From Brevundimonas sp. (lineage in GTDB: Bacteria; Pseudomonadota; Alphaproteobacteria; Caulobacterales; Caulobacteraceae), in NCBI RefSeq assembly GCF_016742135.1, contig NZ_JACVCG010000004.1:124001-188000 (forward strand): 64,000 nucleotides of DNA, in the 5' to 3' direction. The notes under the pieces were generated by a model. The model did not search any database. It saw only the letters and a program-made list of their open reading frames with translations, and was not told the DNA's origin. Positions 11,054-19,171 of the stretch are shown piece after piece (the stretch's first letter is position 1; each line of letters begins with the position of its first letter). The position numbers and the translations under genes were made by a program.

Positions 11054-12160
11054 TCAGGCCACGGCGACCGCGGGCGTCGGCACAATCTTCAGCGAGGGGG
11101 GCAGGGACGGCATATCCGGCGCGGCGTAGGGCGTGCGGGCCAGCAGTTCGCGATAGATATCCAGATAGCGGTGCGCCATCGCGGTCGCGGAAAAGCGCAG
11201 CTCGAACCGCGCCCGGATGGCTGACCGGTCCAGCTGAATGGCCTTGCGCACGGCAGCCACGGCTTCATCCAGGTCATCGACCAGATAGCCCGTCACCCCG
11301 TCCTCGATCACTTCCGGGGCGGCACCGCACCGATACGCCACCACGGGCGTGCCGCACGCCATGGCCTCGATCATCACCAGGCCGAACGGCTCCGGCCAGT
11401 CGATCGGGAACAGGAAGGCATCCGCCTGGCCCAGGAAGTCCGACTTGGCCGCATCGCCGATCTCGCCGACGAACTCGACCAGCGGATTGTCCAGCAGCGG
11501 GCGGATTTTCGTCTCGAAATAGACGGTGTCGGCGGCATCGACCTTGGCGGCGATCCTGAGCGGCATGCCGAGCCGCGTGGCGATCTGGATCGCGCGATCA
11601 GGACGCTTCTCGGGGGCGATCCGCCCCAGGAAGGCGAGATAGCCCGAGGGTCTGGCGTTGAAGCGATACAGGTCCGCATCCATGCCGTGCTGGACGGTCG
11701 CCGACCAGTTGGCCCAGGGCAGGGGCTGGCGCTGATTATTGGAAATCGAGACCAGCGGATACCGGGGCCACCGCTCATAGACGCCGCCCAGATCCTTCAG
11801 GTCCAGGCGGCCATGCAGGGTCGTCACCGTCCGCTCGGCCCGGTCCTCGAAGAACGGGAAATGCAGCATGTCCGTGTGGAAATGGATGATGTCGAACTGG
11901 TCCGCGCGCCGCCGTACCTCGGCCAGCATCGACATGTGGGCGGCGAGGTCCGACTTGAGCGGAGAGGGGTCCAGCCGGATCGCCTGATCCCTGACCGGCA
12001 CCAGCCGTGCGCGCGTCCGGGCCTCTGCGGAGGAGAACAGGGTGACCTCATGGCCCAGGTCGACCAGCGCGTCGGTCAGGTGCGCCACCACGCGCTCGGT
12101 TCCGCCATACAGCATGGGCGGCACAGCTTCGTACAGGGGAGCAACCTGGGCAATTTTCAT
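11054..12160 (-). CDS. Glycosyltransferase family 4 protein
   Basis: GT-B fold retaining glycosyltransferase of 368 residues. The N-terminus MKIAQVAPLYEAVPP followed by YGGTERVVAHLTDALVDLGH is the acceptor-domain nucleotide-fold glycine motif. The C-terminal donor domain has the E-x7-E type motif in PEPFGLVMIEAMACGTPVVA. The start was set at MKIAQ because this is where family members begin; longer in-frame starts run antisense through the DJ-1 gene. It lies 44 bases upstream of the debranching-type hydrolase, so a two-gene operon is likely. Donor and acceptor sugars cannot be read from sequence. Confidence 0.88.
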   Translation of the reverse strand: MKIAQVAPLYEAVPPMLYGGTERVVAHLTDALVDLGHEVTLFSSAEARTRARLVPVRDQAIRLDPSPLKSDLAAHMSMLAEVRRRADQFDIIHFHTDMLHFPFFEDRAERTVTTLHGRLDLKDLGGVYERWPRYPLVSISNNQRQPLPWANWSATVQHGMDADLYRFNARPSGYLAFLGRIAPEKRPDRAIQIATRLGMPLRIAAKVDAADTVYFETKIRPLLDNPLVEFVGEIGDAAKSDFLGQADAFLFPIDWPEPFGLVMIEAMACGTPVVAYRCGAAPEVIEDGVTGYLVDDLDEAVAAVRKAIQLDRSAIRARFELRFSATAMAHRYLDIYRELLARTPYAAPDMPSLPPSLKIVPTPAVAVA

Positions 12161-12298
12161 GATGGGTCCGATCAACACTGCGACAGCCCCTCTTGAAGCC
12201 GCAGCGGTCGATCCCGGTTCCAATGTCCGCCAGCCGACAAAGGAACGGGTCATCGGTCGCGGGATTATCGTGTCACCCTCAAGGAAATGGAGATCACC

Positions 12299-12844
12299 AT
12301 GACCCGGACGCTTGCCGGAAAACATATCGCCGTTCTGGCCACCGACGGTTTTGAACAGGTCGAACTGAGCCAGCCGGTCGAGGCGTTGCGCGCGGCGGGC
12401 GCGACCGTCGATATCGTGGCCCCGGAAGCTGGGGAGATTCAGGGCTTCGAGCATCATGACAAGGGTGACAAGGTCGCGGTCGACAAGACGCTGGATGCTG
12501 TCTCCGCCGGTGACTACGACGGCCTGGTGCTGCCCGGAGGCGTGATCAATCCCGATGCGCTCCGGCTCGAGGAAAAGGCCATCCGGTTCATCGCCGCCCT
12601 TGCCGACGCGGACAAGCCGATTGCCGCCATCTGCCATGGCCCCTGGACGCTGATTGACGCCGGGCTGGTCAAGGGGCGTCGCATGACCTCCTGGCCGTCG
12701 CTCAGGGTCGATCTGGAGAACGCCGGCGCGGAATGGGTGGATGAAACGGTCGTCATCGACGGCAAGCTGGTCACATCCCGCAATCCGGACGATCTGCCCG
12801 CCTTCTGCGACGGCATGATCAAGGTGTTCGCCGGCGCGGCATAG
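12299..12844 (+). CDS. DJ-1/PfpI superfamily protein (type 1 glutamine amidotransferase fold)
   Basis: Protein of 181 residues similar to the PfpI/YhbO group (deglycase, chaperone or protease activities have been claimed for relatives). It shows the nucleophile elbow AAICHGPWTLIDAG with the conserved Cys-His pair, and LVLPGGVINPD. The ATG giving MTRTLAGKHIAVL was chosen: it has a GGAG site six bases upstream, while the ATG 12 bases earlier has a ribosome site only one base away. It is divergent from the GT4 gene and convergent with the DUF4142 lipoprotein, separated from the latter by a hairpin. Confidence 0.88.
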   Translation: MTRTLAGKHIAVLATDGFEQVELSQPVEALRAAGATVDIVAPEAGEIQGFEHHDKGDKVAVDKTLDAVSAGDYDGLVLPGGVINPDALRLEEKAIRFIAALADADKPIAAICHGPWTLIDAGLVKGRRMTSWPSLRVDLENAGAEWVDETVVIDGKLVTSRNPDDLPAFCDGMIKVFAGAA

Positions 12845-12856
12845 CCGAACGCACCC

Positions 12857-12888
12857 GGCCCGCATCCGCTATTCGGCAGATGCGGGCC
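12857..12888. terminator. Hairpin between convergent genes
   Basis: Perfect 10-bp inverted repeat GGCCCGCATC / GATGCGGGCC with a 12-base loop, located between two convergent genes. It lacks a T-run, as is common in high-GC genomes, so it may act as a bidirectional terminator or mRNA 3' stabiliser. Confidence 0.65.
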
Positions 12889-12914
12889 TGATGCCAAGGG
12901 GGAGGCGCGCCGCC

Positions 12915-13472
12915 CTAGTTGTCCAGCGCCCGGGCCTGTTCCAGATGCGCTTCCAGTCGGGGTACGACATTGGCTGCGTGGGCCGCCAGCTGCGGAGCGT
13001 CGCTGTTGTCGGCGAAGCCCTGATGCAGGGTCAGCGCCTCCTGGTGGGCGGCGATCTGCTGGTCGATGAAGACCTCATCGAAATTGGCCCCGGCATCCCG
13101 CAGGTTATCCAGCAGACCCTGGCGGCGCTGGTCCAGCTCGGTCGGGATCTGTACGTCGATCTGCTGGCTCTGGACGACGCCTCTCAGGGCTTCGCTGGCG
13201 GCCGTATGATCGTTCAGGATCATCTGGGCCAGAGAGCGGACCTGGGGATTCTGGCTGCGTTCGAGCGCCAGTTCGGCGGCGCGAATTTCGTACATGTCGC
13301 CCATGGCGGCCGAGGTGACATAGCCCTCCACCGTATTGGCCCCCAGCGTCATGGCCGAGGTCTGCCCCACGGGGACGGACACCGCGTCCTGGGTCGCGTT
13401 AACCGGGTCCTGTTCTCCACACGCCGCGAGCAGGGCGCCCGCAGCGGCTACGGGTATAAGTATCTTGTACAT
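12915..13472 (-). CDS. DUF4142-domain lipoprotein
   Basis: Secreted protein of 185 residues. MYKILIPVAAAGALLAACG is a lipoprotein signal peptide with lipobox LAAC and lipidated Cys18. The rest is an alpha-helical, ferritin-like DUF4142 domain (about 50-180; YVTSAAMGDMYEIRAAELALE, QMILNDHTAAS, QIAAHQEALTLHQGFA). Function of the family is unknown; it is frequent in environmental alphaproteobacteria. An in-frame start 36 bases upstream would bury the signal peptide and was rejected. A GGGAG site precedes the chosen ATG. Confidence 0.85.
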   Translation of the reverse strand: MYKILIPVAAAGALLAACGEQDPVNATQDAVSVPVGQTSAMTLGANTVEGYVTSAAMGDMYEIRAAELALERSQNPQVRSLAQMILNDHTAASEALRGVVQSQQIDVQIPTELDQRRQGLLDNLRDAGANFDEVFIDQQIAAHQEALTLHQGFADNSDAPQLAAHAANVVPRLEAHLEQARALDN

Positions 13473-13676
13473 GGCATTCTCCCTCGGGATTAAGCTGAGA
13501 TACAGCAAATCCCCGAAACAGGGGGTCGTTCCAATGTACAGAGTCTGAGGCTGACGCTGCCCCCGGATTCACGTGCCAATAAAGCAAAGCTTGTTTGACG
13601 ATCCGGCGACCGTCCCTCGCGAAACCAATGCGGTCCGCGGGGTGTTGGAATGGAATATCTGCTTGAGGAGATCTTC

Positions 13677-13853
13677 ATGGACCCGACCATTTTCTGGGCC
13701 TTTGTCATCATTGGCGGCCCCATTCTTCTGGGGCTCGCGGCCCTGTGGGCCCGCAGTCGCGCGGCCAGGCGCAATGCCCGCATCGACCCGGGCACGGCGG
13801 GCGATGACCCTTCCAAGGGCCTGGCGGATACAGACGAGCCCACCCTTCGGTAG
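13677..13853 (+). CDS. Small single-span membrane protein
   Basis: Protein of 58 residues beginning MDPTIFWAFVIIGGPILLGLAAL, one strong membrane segment, followed by a basic stretch (RSRAARRNAR) and an acidic tail. A GAGGAG ribosome-binding site sits six bases before the ATG, which decides this start over one 27 bases upstream. It resembles small membrane proteins of unknown function seen in other alphaproteobacteria; no function is assigned. The YetF-like gene follows after 15 bases, so co-transcription is likely. Confidence 0.65.
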   Translation: MDPTIFWAFVIIGGPILLGLAALWARSRAARRNARIDPGTAGDDPSKGLADTDEPTLR

Positions 13854-13868
13854 GGACGACAGGATCAG

Positions 13869-14378
13869 ATGATCTCCGCCGGCAGCGAACTTCTGCACGC
13901 CGTCATCGGGTCGGAAGACGGGTCGATCAACGCCTGGCAGATGTCGATCCGCGGCGCGTTGATCTTCGCGGTGGGGGTACTTGCGGTAAGGGTGGCGGCC
14001 TCGCGGGCCTTTGGCAAATGGACCCCCCTGGACATCATCTTCGCCGTGATCGTGGGCTCGAACCTCAGTCGCGCCATGACCGGCAGTGCGCCTTTCCTGC
14101 CGACGCTCGCGGCCACCCTGGTACTGGTCGTCCTTCATACCTTCCTGGCCCGGGCGGCGGCGCGCTGGGGCTGGCTCAGCTATCTGGTCAAGGGCGGACG
14201 CGTACAGCTGGTCCGTGAAGGAGCGGTCGACAGGGCCGCCATGCACAGGGCCGGGGTAGGGGACGGAGACCTGCATATGGCCCTCCGAACACACGGGCTC
14301 GAGCATCTGAACTCGGTCCAGGATGCCTATCTGGAGCGGAACGGGGACATGACCTTCATCCCACGCAAAGACCGCTGA
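13869..14378 (+). CDS. DUF421/YetF-type membrane protein
   Basis: Protein of 169 residues with about three N-terminal membrane helices (ALIFAVGVLAVRVAA, PLDIIFAVIVGSNLSRAM, LAATLVLVVLHTFLA) and a cytoplasmic DUF421-like C-terminal domain (LVKGGRVQLVREGAVDRAAM, LRTHGLEHLNSVQDAYLERNG). The signature of DUF421 proteins, FGKWTPLDIIFAVIVGSNLSRA, is present. Family function is unknown. It may be co-transcribed with the small membrane protein upstream. Confidence 0.82.
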   Translation: MISAGSELLHAVIGSEDGSINAWQMSIRGALIFAVGVLAVRVAASRAFGKWTPLDIIFAVIVGSNLSRAMTGSAPFLPTLAATLVLVVLHTFLARAAARWGWLSYLVKGGRVQLVREGAVDRAAMHRAGVGDGDLHMALRTHGLEHLNSVQDAYLERNGDMTFIPRKDR

Positions 14379-14561
14379 CGTTGGGCTTCGAAGCCACGTC
14401 TCCGGGTTTGTGGAAACGGATCATCGCCACTCAAAAGCAGGACGAGCGAAGTGCTACTCCGTTCGGCGTGAGCCGTCGCACCGGTCTTGCCACGGCTGAC
14501 GCCGATATCGCCGGCCCCCTTCCGGCGCTCACGCGCCACCTTCACAGGCTCCGCGCTGCCC
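14379..14561. other. Non-coding stretch after the YetF-like gene
   Basis: Together with repeat copy 1 this makes a gene-poor gap of about 370 bases between the YetF-like gene and the MmcQ fragment. I see no convincing gene, RNA or terminator in it; short open frames here have no signal or family features. Confidence 0.5.
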
Positions 14562-14963
14562 TGTGATGAACCTCTTTCTTTTCCCTTCTCCCCATCGGGG
14601 GAGAAGGACCGCTGAGTCGACGCCCTCAACTATAAAACCTGCCCCGAAATTCCCTATCCCTTTCAACGCCCCCACCGTTTCTCGCACCGTTCTTCCCGAC
14701 CGGGTCGCGGGGTGTGCAACCCTCTGCCTGTCTCCGTCGCAGGAGAGGCGCCTGGCCATATAGGGGGCGGGTGCCGCATGGCCGGCCTCGGTCAGCACCT
14801 CATAGGCGATGTCCGATACCTTGAAGCTCAGCGCGCCCTCGCCGCCGACGATGGCGAACATCTTGCCGCCGACCTTGTAGACGTCGTGATCCTCGCCGAA
14901 CGAATGGGCCAGCGTCGTCGCCGGCAGCGCCAGACAGACCCGGCCGATCCCCGCCCGGTCCAT
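14529..14963 (-). pseudogene. MmcQ/YjbR-family gene truncated by an interspersed repeat
   Basis: The first 70 codons encode the N-terminal part of an MmcQ/YjbR DNA-binding-like protein (VCLALPATTLAHSFGEDHDVYKVGGKMFAIV, broken here as a description of residues 9 to 39). The family is usually about 115 residues. At position 14753 the reading frame enters the interspersed repeat found again at 47235, and the remaining 74 codons translate repeat DNA. The usual C-terminal part of the family (around a Trp-rich helix) is missing. The ATG lies three bases after the msrA stop, so the gene was once an operon partner of msrA. I infer a broken gene, although the frame is open. Confidence 0.6.
14562..14753 (-). 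repeat. Interspersed intergenic repeat, copy 1
   Basis: Read on the minus strand, the first 79 bases (14753 down to 14675) are identical to 47235-47313 on the plus strand. Similarity continues with scattered differences, then a second shared block rich in GATGGGGAGAAGGG and GTTCATCAC ends near 14562. It carries no transposase and no gene of its own. Copy 1 forms the end of the truncated MmcQ/YjbR reading frame. Confidence 0.85.
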
Positions 14964-14966
14964 CGA

Positions 14967-15614
14967 TCAGGCCTCCACGCCGATACCGATAGGACAGACC
15001 ACGCCGGTCCCCCCGATCCCGCAGTAGCCCGCCGGGTTCTTGGCCAGATATCCCTGATGATAGTCCTCGGCGTAATAGAAGGGGCCCAGGGCTTCGATCT
15101 CGGTGGTGATCTCTCCCCGACCGGCCTTGGCCAGCGCCGCCTGATAGGCTTCCCGCGACCGCGCCGCCTCCGCCTTCTGGCCCTCGTCGCCGTAATAGAT
15201 GGCCGACCGATAGGTGGTGCCGATGTCATTGCCCTGGCGCATGCCCTGGGTCGGGTCGTGGTTCTCCCAGAAGGCCTTCAGCAGGTCGCCGTACGAGATG
15301 ACCGTCGGATCGAACACCACCTTGACCACCTCGGCATGGCCGGTGCGCCCGGTGCAGGTCTCCTCATAGGTCGGATTGGGCGTGATCCCGCCGGAATAGC
15401 CGACCGCCGTCACCCACACCCCCGGCAGTTGCCAGAAGACGCGCTCGACGCCCCAGAAACAGCCCATGCCGAACACAGCTGTCTCGAACCCCTCGGGGTA
15501 CGGCCCCTTGAGCGGATTGCCGCTGACAAAATGCCGCTCATCGGTGGGCAGGGGTTCGGCGCGGCCAGGCAGGGCGGTCTCGGCCGTGGGCATCTGGGTC
15601 TTTTGCGTCAGCAT
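14967..15614 (-). CDS. msrA: Peptide methionine-S-sulfoxide reductase MsrA
   Basis: Repairs oxidised methionine (S-epimer) in proteins. The 215 residues contain the catalytic motif GCFWG with Cys52 and the family landmarks [25 protein letters not shown] and [11 protein letters not shown]. Two cysteines near the C-terminus (GYCGIG and VVCPIG) are candidate resolving residues for thioredoxin recycling. An N-terminal extension of about 45 residues precedes the catalytic domain, as in many proteobacterial homologues; no signal peptide. The MmcQ fragment follows three bases after the stop. Confidence 0.96.
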   Translation of the reverse strand: MLTQKTQMPTAETALPGRAEPLPTDERHFVSGNPLKGPYPEGFETAVFGMGCFWGVERVFWQLPGVWVTAVGYSGGITPNPTYEETCTGRTGHAEVVKVVFDPTVISYGDLLKAFWENHDPTQGMRQGNDIGTTYRSAIYYGDEGQKAEAARSREAYQAALAKAGRGEITTEIEALGPFYYAEDYHQGYLAKNPAGYCGIGGTGVVCPIGIGVEA

Positions 15615-15746
15615 GGCGGGTCTCGATCAAAACTGGGGAGTCAAGGCATATGGGGTGCCGCCCCCCGCTTGCCGAGAGGGCCAGTCTGTTCTATCAGCCT
15701 CGCCTCTCGCGGGTCGACTGCCCGCGCGTTTCCGCGATGTGGAAAT

Positions 15747-15836
15747 GGACAGGTGGCGGAGTGGTCGATCGCGCACGCTTGGAAAGCGTGTGTACGTGAA
15801 AGCGTACCGAGGGTTCGAATCCCTCTCTGTCCGCCA
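15747..15836 (+). tRNA. tRNA-Ser (anticodon GGA)
   Basis: Cloverleaf of 90 bases including an encoded CCA end. The acceptor stem GGACAGG pairs with TCTGTCC, then discriminator G and CCA. The anticodon stem CACGC/GCGTG encloses the loop TTGGAAA with anticodon GGA at 15781-15783. A long variable arm (about 16 bases) is typical of serine tRNA. The T arm GAGGGTTCGAATCCCTC is canonical. Confidence 0.97.
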
Positions 15837-15893
15837 TCGCCGGGCGCCTCGCATCACTCCGGTGTCGCCGTCCCTCCACGGATACTGCAGGCT

Positions 15894-17114
15894 TCACGGA
15901 CCCGGCGCGTTCCATTCCACCTCGACCGTTACCAGCTGATTCCTCGCCATACGGATATTGGACAGTTCATCCATCGGTGCGCGGACTTCGAGAACCGCCG
16001 TGGCCGAGGTCTGGCCCCCGTCGATCAGCGCCTGACGGGTGGGTTGATCAAACAGGCCGATGCGGATCAGATATTGTCCTCCGACCAGAGGCAGGCTGGG
16101 GAGAGTGCACGACAGCCGACCCTCGCCCGGTTCGATGCCGACGGGCAGGAGCGAATAGTTTCCGGTGATGCATACTCCGAAATCCGCCGTCCATATGGTG
16201 AAGCCCCAGAAGATCCGGGTCGTCGTCGTAGAGTCATAATCGACGGAAACCTCGAGACCGCCCCCTGTCTCCAGCACAGGGCCCGCGAGGGGGCGAAGTC
16301 CGATCCGGCGGAGCGTCACCGGTCCCTCCCTGGACGCGGGCACGGATCCAGCGGTGGCAATCTTTTGCGATTGCAGCATCTGGTTCAGGATTTCGACCGG
16401 ATCGCCTGCCGCGACCAATTGGCCCTTGTCCAGAAGCAGGGCCCGCTGACAGAGCAGCTGTATGTGATTGACGTTGTGGGAGACGAACATCAATGCCCCG
16501 CCGCCCCGCAGATAGGACTGCATGTGCGCGATGCACTTTCGTTGAAACCCCAGATCCCCGACCGCCAGAACCTCATCGACCAGGAGGACATCGGGCTTGA
16601 GGCTGGCGGCCAGCGCATAGGAAAGACGGGCCTTCATACCTGTGCTGTAGGACTGGAGCGGCGCGTCCATATAGGCGCCCAGTTCGCTGAACTCGAGCAC
16701 CTCGTCCGCCAGCCGCGCTGTCTCGGCCCGGGTCAGGCCCTGCAGCACCGCCGAGATCGCGATATTCTCGTACCCCGTCAGCACGGGGTTGAAGCCGACA
16801 CCCAGTTCGATCAGGGCACCCATCCGGCCGCGCCGACGAACCTCGCCCCGGTCCGGTCTGAGGAGACCCGAAAGCAGCCGCAGCAGCGTGCTCTTTCCGG
16901 CCCCGTTCCGTCCGATGACGCCGAGCGCCTCGCCCTTCCGGAGTTCGAAGGACACATCGTCGACGGCCCAGAATTCCCCGGGCCGCAGGTCACGGCGGGA
17001 GGGAAACCCGAACTCCCCGGCGATATCGTGCACGCCATAGCGCAGTGCCCTCGCCAGATCGGGGCAATGCTTTCGCCCAAGCGAGCTTGCGGAAAGAACG
17101 ACATCGGACGTCAC
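15894..17114 (-). CDS. Wzt-like ABC transporter ATPase for polysaccharide export
   Basis: Nucleotide-binding subunit of an ABC-2 exporter. Walker A GRNGAGKSTLL, ABC signature YSTGMKARLSYALA and Walker B DVLLVDEVLAVGD are intact, and SFELRKGEALGVIGRNG is typical of the Wzt/TagH/KpsT group. After the ATPase domain a C-terminal extension of about 170 residues (QMLQSQKIATAG onward) is predicted to be a beta-rich, Wzt-C-like domain, which in known Wzt proteins recognises the glycan end. The GTG start (VTSDVVLSASSLG) has an AGGCGG site five bases upstream; an ATG at 17180, overlapping the permease, is possible. Last gene of the minus-strand operon. Confidence 0.88.
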   Translation of the reverse strand: MTSDVVLSASSLGRKHCPDLARALRYGVHDIAGEFGFPSRRDLRPGEFWAVDDVSFELRKGEALGVIGRNGAGKSTLLRLLSGLLRPDRGEVRRRGRMGALIELGVGFNPVLTGYENIAISAVLQGLTRAETARLADEVLEFSELGAYMDAPLQSYSTGMKARLSYALAASLKPDVLLVDEVLAVGDLGFQRKCIAHMQSYLRGGGALMFVSHNVNHIQLLCQRALLLDKGQLVAAGDPVEILNQMLQSQKIATAGSVPASREGPVTLRRIGLRPLAGPVLETGGGLEVSVDYDSTTTTRIFWGFTIWTADFGVCITGNYSLLPVGIEPGEGRLSCTLPSLPLVGGQYLIRIGLFDQPTRQALIDGGQTSATAVLEVRAPMDELSNIRMARNQLVTVEVEWNAPGP

Positions 17115-17157
17115 GCCAGCCGCCTGCGGCAAGGGGATCGGGATATGTCTTTCTGGC

Positions 17158-17997
17158 TCATCCCAACCGGCCAAATACATGCGGGCGGGCAACCCTATAG
17201 AGCAGGCCCGCAATCACCAGCCCGCCCATGGCCACCAGCGCCACCGGCAGAAAGCCCGCGGACGGCTCGTCGCCAAAGAACCACCCGCGGGTGGTCTGGA
17301 GCAGCGGCGTGACCGGATTGAGTTGCAGAAGGCTGTCGCGCGGGGCGGCATATACGACCGGCGTCAGGAAGAACCCGAACCGGGTGACTACGGCCAGCAT
17401 CCGGCCCACGTCATCATACAGCATTCCCAGCGGGGCGATGATCAGGCCAAAAGACAGACCGAGGCCCACCAGGCCGAGAAGGCCCAGAGGCACGAACAGC
17501 AGGGACGGGCCCACCGGGACCTGAAAGATCGCCATCACCACCGCGACCGCCGCGAGTCGCACGGACGCGTTCAACAGCACCTCCAGCACGCCCGCGAAAA
17601 TGAACGCCTCATGCGGAGCGGTGCTCCGGATCATGGTGTACCGGTTGGCGGTCAGCTGTTGCAGCGGGGCGTTGAGTGCCTCGACGAACACCTGCCACAG
17701 CACCACCCCGAGGAGGACGAAGACACCGTAGGGATGTCCGGAATCGGGAAGCTCAATGATACGCCTGGACTGCACATAGATGCACACGAGGGCGGTGGCC
17801 GCCGCGGGGATCAACAGCCAGAGATATCCCAGCCAGGACTTGCGGAAGCGAACCTTCATACTGCTCTGGAACAGCCGGAGCCCAGTGGCGGGCGCTGCGG
17901 TCAGATCGACCCATGCGTCTCGCAGGAACCGTCCCGGTTGCGAGAAAGCCGATCGGCTGTCGTAGACAATTTCTCGCTGCGATGGAGGCGGGGCCAT
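17158..17997 (-). CDS. Wzm-like ABC-2 permease for polysaccharide export
   Basis: Membrane subunit of the exporter, 279 residues with about six helices (LGYLWLLIPAAATALVCIYVQ, YGVFVLLGVVLWQVFVEAL, VLEVLLNASVRLAAVAVVMAIFQV, FVPLGLLGLVGLGLSFGLI and others). The N-terminal sequence MKVRFRKSWLGYLWLLIPA is the hallmark of the ABC-2 O-antigen/capsule exporter family. The ATG giving MAPPPSQRE fits the usual family length; longer starts add low-complexity sequence. The ATPase lies immediately downstream. The two should work together to move a lipid-linked product across the inner membrane. Confidence 0.9.
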   Translation of the reverse strand: MAPPPSQREIVYDSRSAFSQPGRFLRDAWVDLTAAPATGLRLFQSSMKVRFRKSWLGYLWLLIPAAATALVCIYVQSRRIIELPDSGHPYGVFVLLGVVLWQVFVEALNAPLQQLTANRYTMIRSTAPHEAFIFAGVLEVLLNASVRLAAVAVVMAIFQVPVGPSLLFVPLGLLGLVGLGLSFGLIIAPLGMLYDDVGRMLAVVTRFGFFLTPVVYAAPRDSLLQLNPVTPLLQTTRGWFFGDEPSAGFLPVALVAMGGLVIAGLLYRVARPHVFGRLG

Positions 17998-18112
17998 GAT
18001 CGCTGTGTGCCCTACGCCCTGCCCCTCTGCAATGCCGGCCTGCCCGCAATTCCCGGGATACGGCGAAGGCACCGGAACAGCGCCTTCCCGCTTCAGGGAC
18101 GGGTCCGGCCGA

Positions 18113-19042
18113 TCACGGCTCCGGGTGAAGATAGTCCGCCGCATAGGGACCGTACTCGGGGAGGGTGCGAAGACAGTCCGCCCTGCCGCGACATCTTTCC
18201 AGAAGGCCGGGATCAACCCATGCGGCAAGGCCGGGCGATGGGCCATGCCAGCGGTCCAGCCCCCGCGCCACCCACGCCAGGCGGCCGTGAAAGATCTGCC
18301 GGACATAGCTGCGGAATATCCTGTCCCGGAGGCGACGCGGCAGCGGCAGCGCCTGCAGAAGCCGGCCGATCCGGGGGTACCATGCCAGCTCGGCTTCGCT
18401 CAGCGAAGGATTGACGCGCCCCATGGGGCCATCAAACGGCCCGATGCCAAGCCGGGCCTCCAGACTCCGGAGAAACCGGCTCTGATCGTCGCGGAGCAGT
18501 TCATAGGGAAGGACGATGACCCGGTCTGCGCCAAAGGCGGACCGGTACAGACCGATGACCGCATCATAGTCCCAGGGCATCTCCCGTGACAGGCTTTCTG
18601 GCCCCTCCATGCCACCGGTTCGAACATACTGGGACCAGGAAGAGAGGATCATGGATCGAAACCCCCGGGTCACGATCAGGATGGTCGCGCCGGGAAAAAG
18701 CGCCGCCAGGGCGTGGCACGCGCGCCGCTGGCGTTCAGTCACATCTCCCTCATAATCGACCACCACGTCCTTCGGTCGACCGCCTGACCACTTTCGCGGG
18801 GCCGTGAATCCTTCGGCGCTCGTGACACGCCACGGGCGTGCGGGGGTGCCGGACGCCGCGTGGCGGATCACCTCATAGACGTCCTGGAACCCTGCGAGCC
18901 CCCCCTCGGCATAACGCACGTCGGGGTGCCCCGCGAACCAGCGCTGCAGGAAGGTCGATCCGGCCTTGGGAAAACCGACATGGATCAGATGCCGCGCGGT
19001 TTCGACGGGATCTCCCGGCCCCGAATTCTGCACCCTGTCCAC
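18113..19042 (-). CDS. Sulfotransferase-family protein
   Basis: Cytosolic PAPS-dependent sulfotransferase fold, 309 residues. The 5'-phosphosulfate loop FPKAGSTFLQRW occupies residues 24-35. The 3'-phosphate-binding segment is likely around ILIVTRGFRSMILSSWSQY (about residues 128-146). DYDAVIGLYRSAFG and VIVLPYELLRDDQSRFL match bacterial carbohydrate/lipid sulfotransferases. It starts at a GTG with an AGAGGTGA site just upstream. It lies between the P450 and permease genes in the same operon, so it probably sulfates the exported product. The acceptor is unknown. Confidence 0.82.
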   Translation of the reverse strand: MDRVQNSGPGDPVETARHLIHVGFPKAGSTFLQRWFAGHPDVRYAEGGLAGFQDVYEVIRHAASGTPARPWRVTSAEGFTAPRKWSGGRPKDVVVDYEGDVTERQRRACHALAALFPGATILIVTRGFRSMILSSWSQYVRTGGMEGPESLSREMPWDYDAVIGLYRSAFGADRVIVLPYELLRDDQSRFLRSLEARLGIGPFDGPMGRVNPSLSEAELAWYPRIGRLLQALPLPRRLRDRIFRSYVRQIFHGRLAWVARGLDRWHGPSPGLAAWVDPGLLERCRGRADCLRTLPEYGPYAADYLHPEP

Positions 19043-19171
19043 CGCTCACCTCTTTCGACGGCAGAGCTCGACCTGCCGGAAACACCCCGCGATCCCGCGC
19101 CTGGTCGACATCCGGACCCTTCCCGTTAGATACATCCGCGCCCTCGGGCAATCCGGCGAAGGGCGCGGCGT

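Noticed and set aside
12865..12900. Riboswitch-like folding in the hairpin region after the DJ-1 gene
   Set aside because: A simple 10-bp hairpin between convergent genes fits a terminator; no conserved riboswitch core is visible.
14712..17312. Very long plus-strand open frame (866 codons)
   Set aside because: It runs through repeat DNA, antisense to msrA, across the tRNA-Ser gene and antisense to the Wzt gene; it cannot be one real gene.
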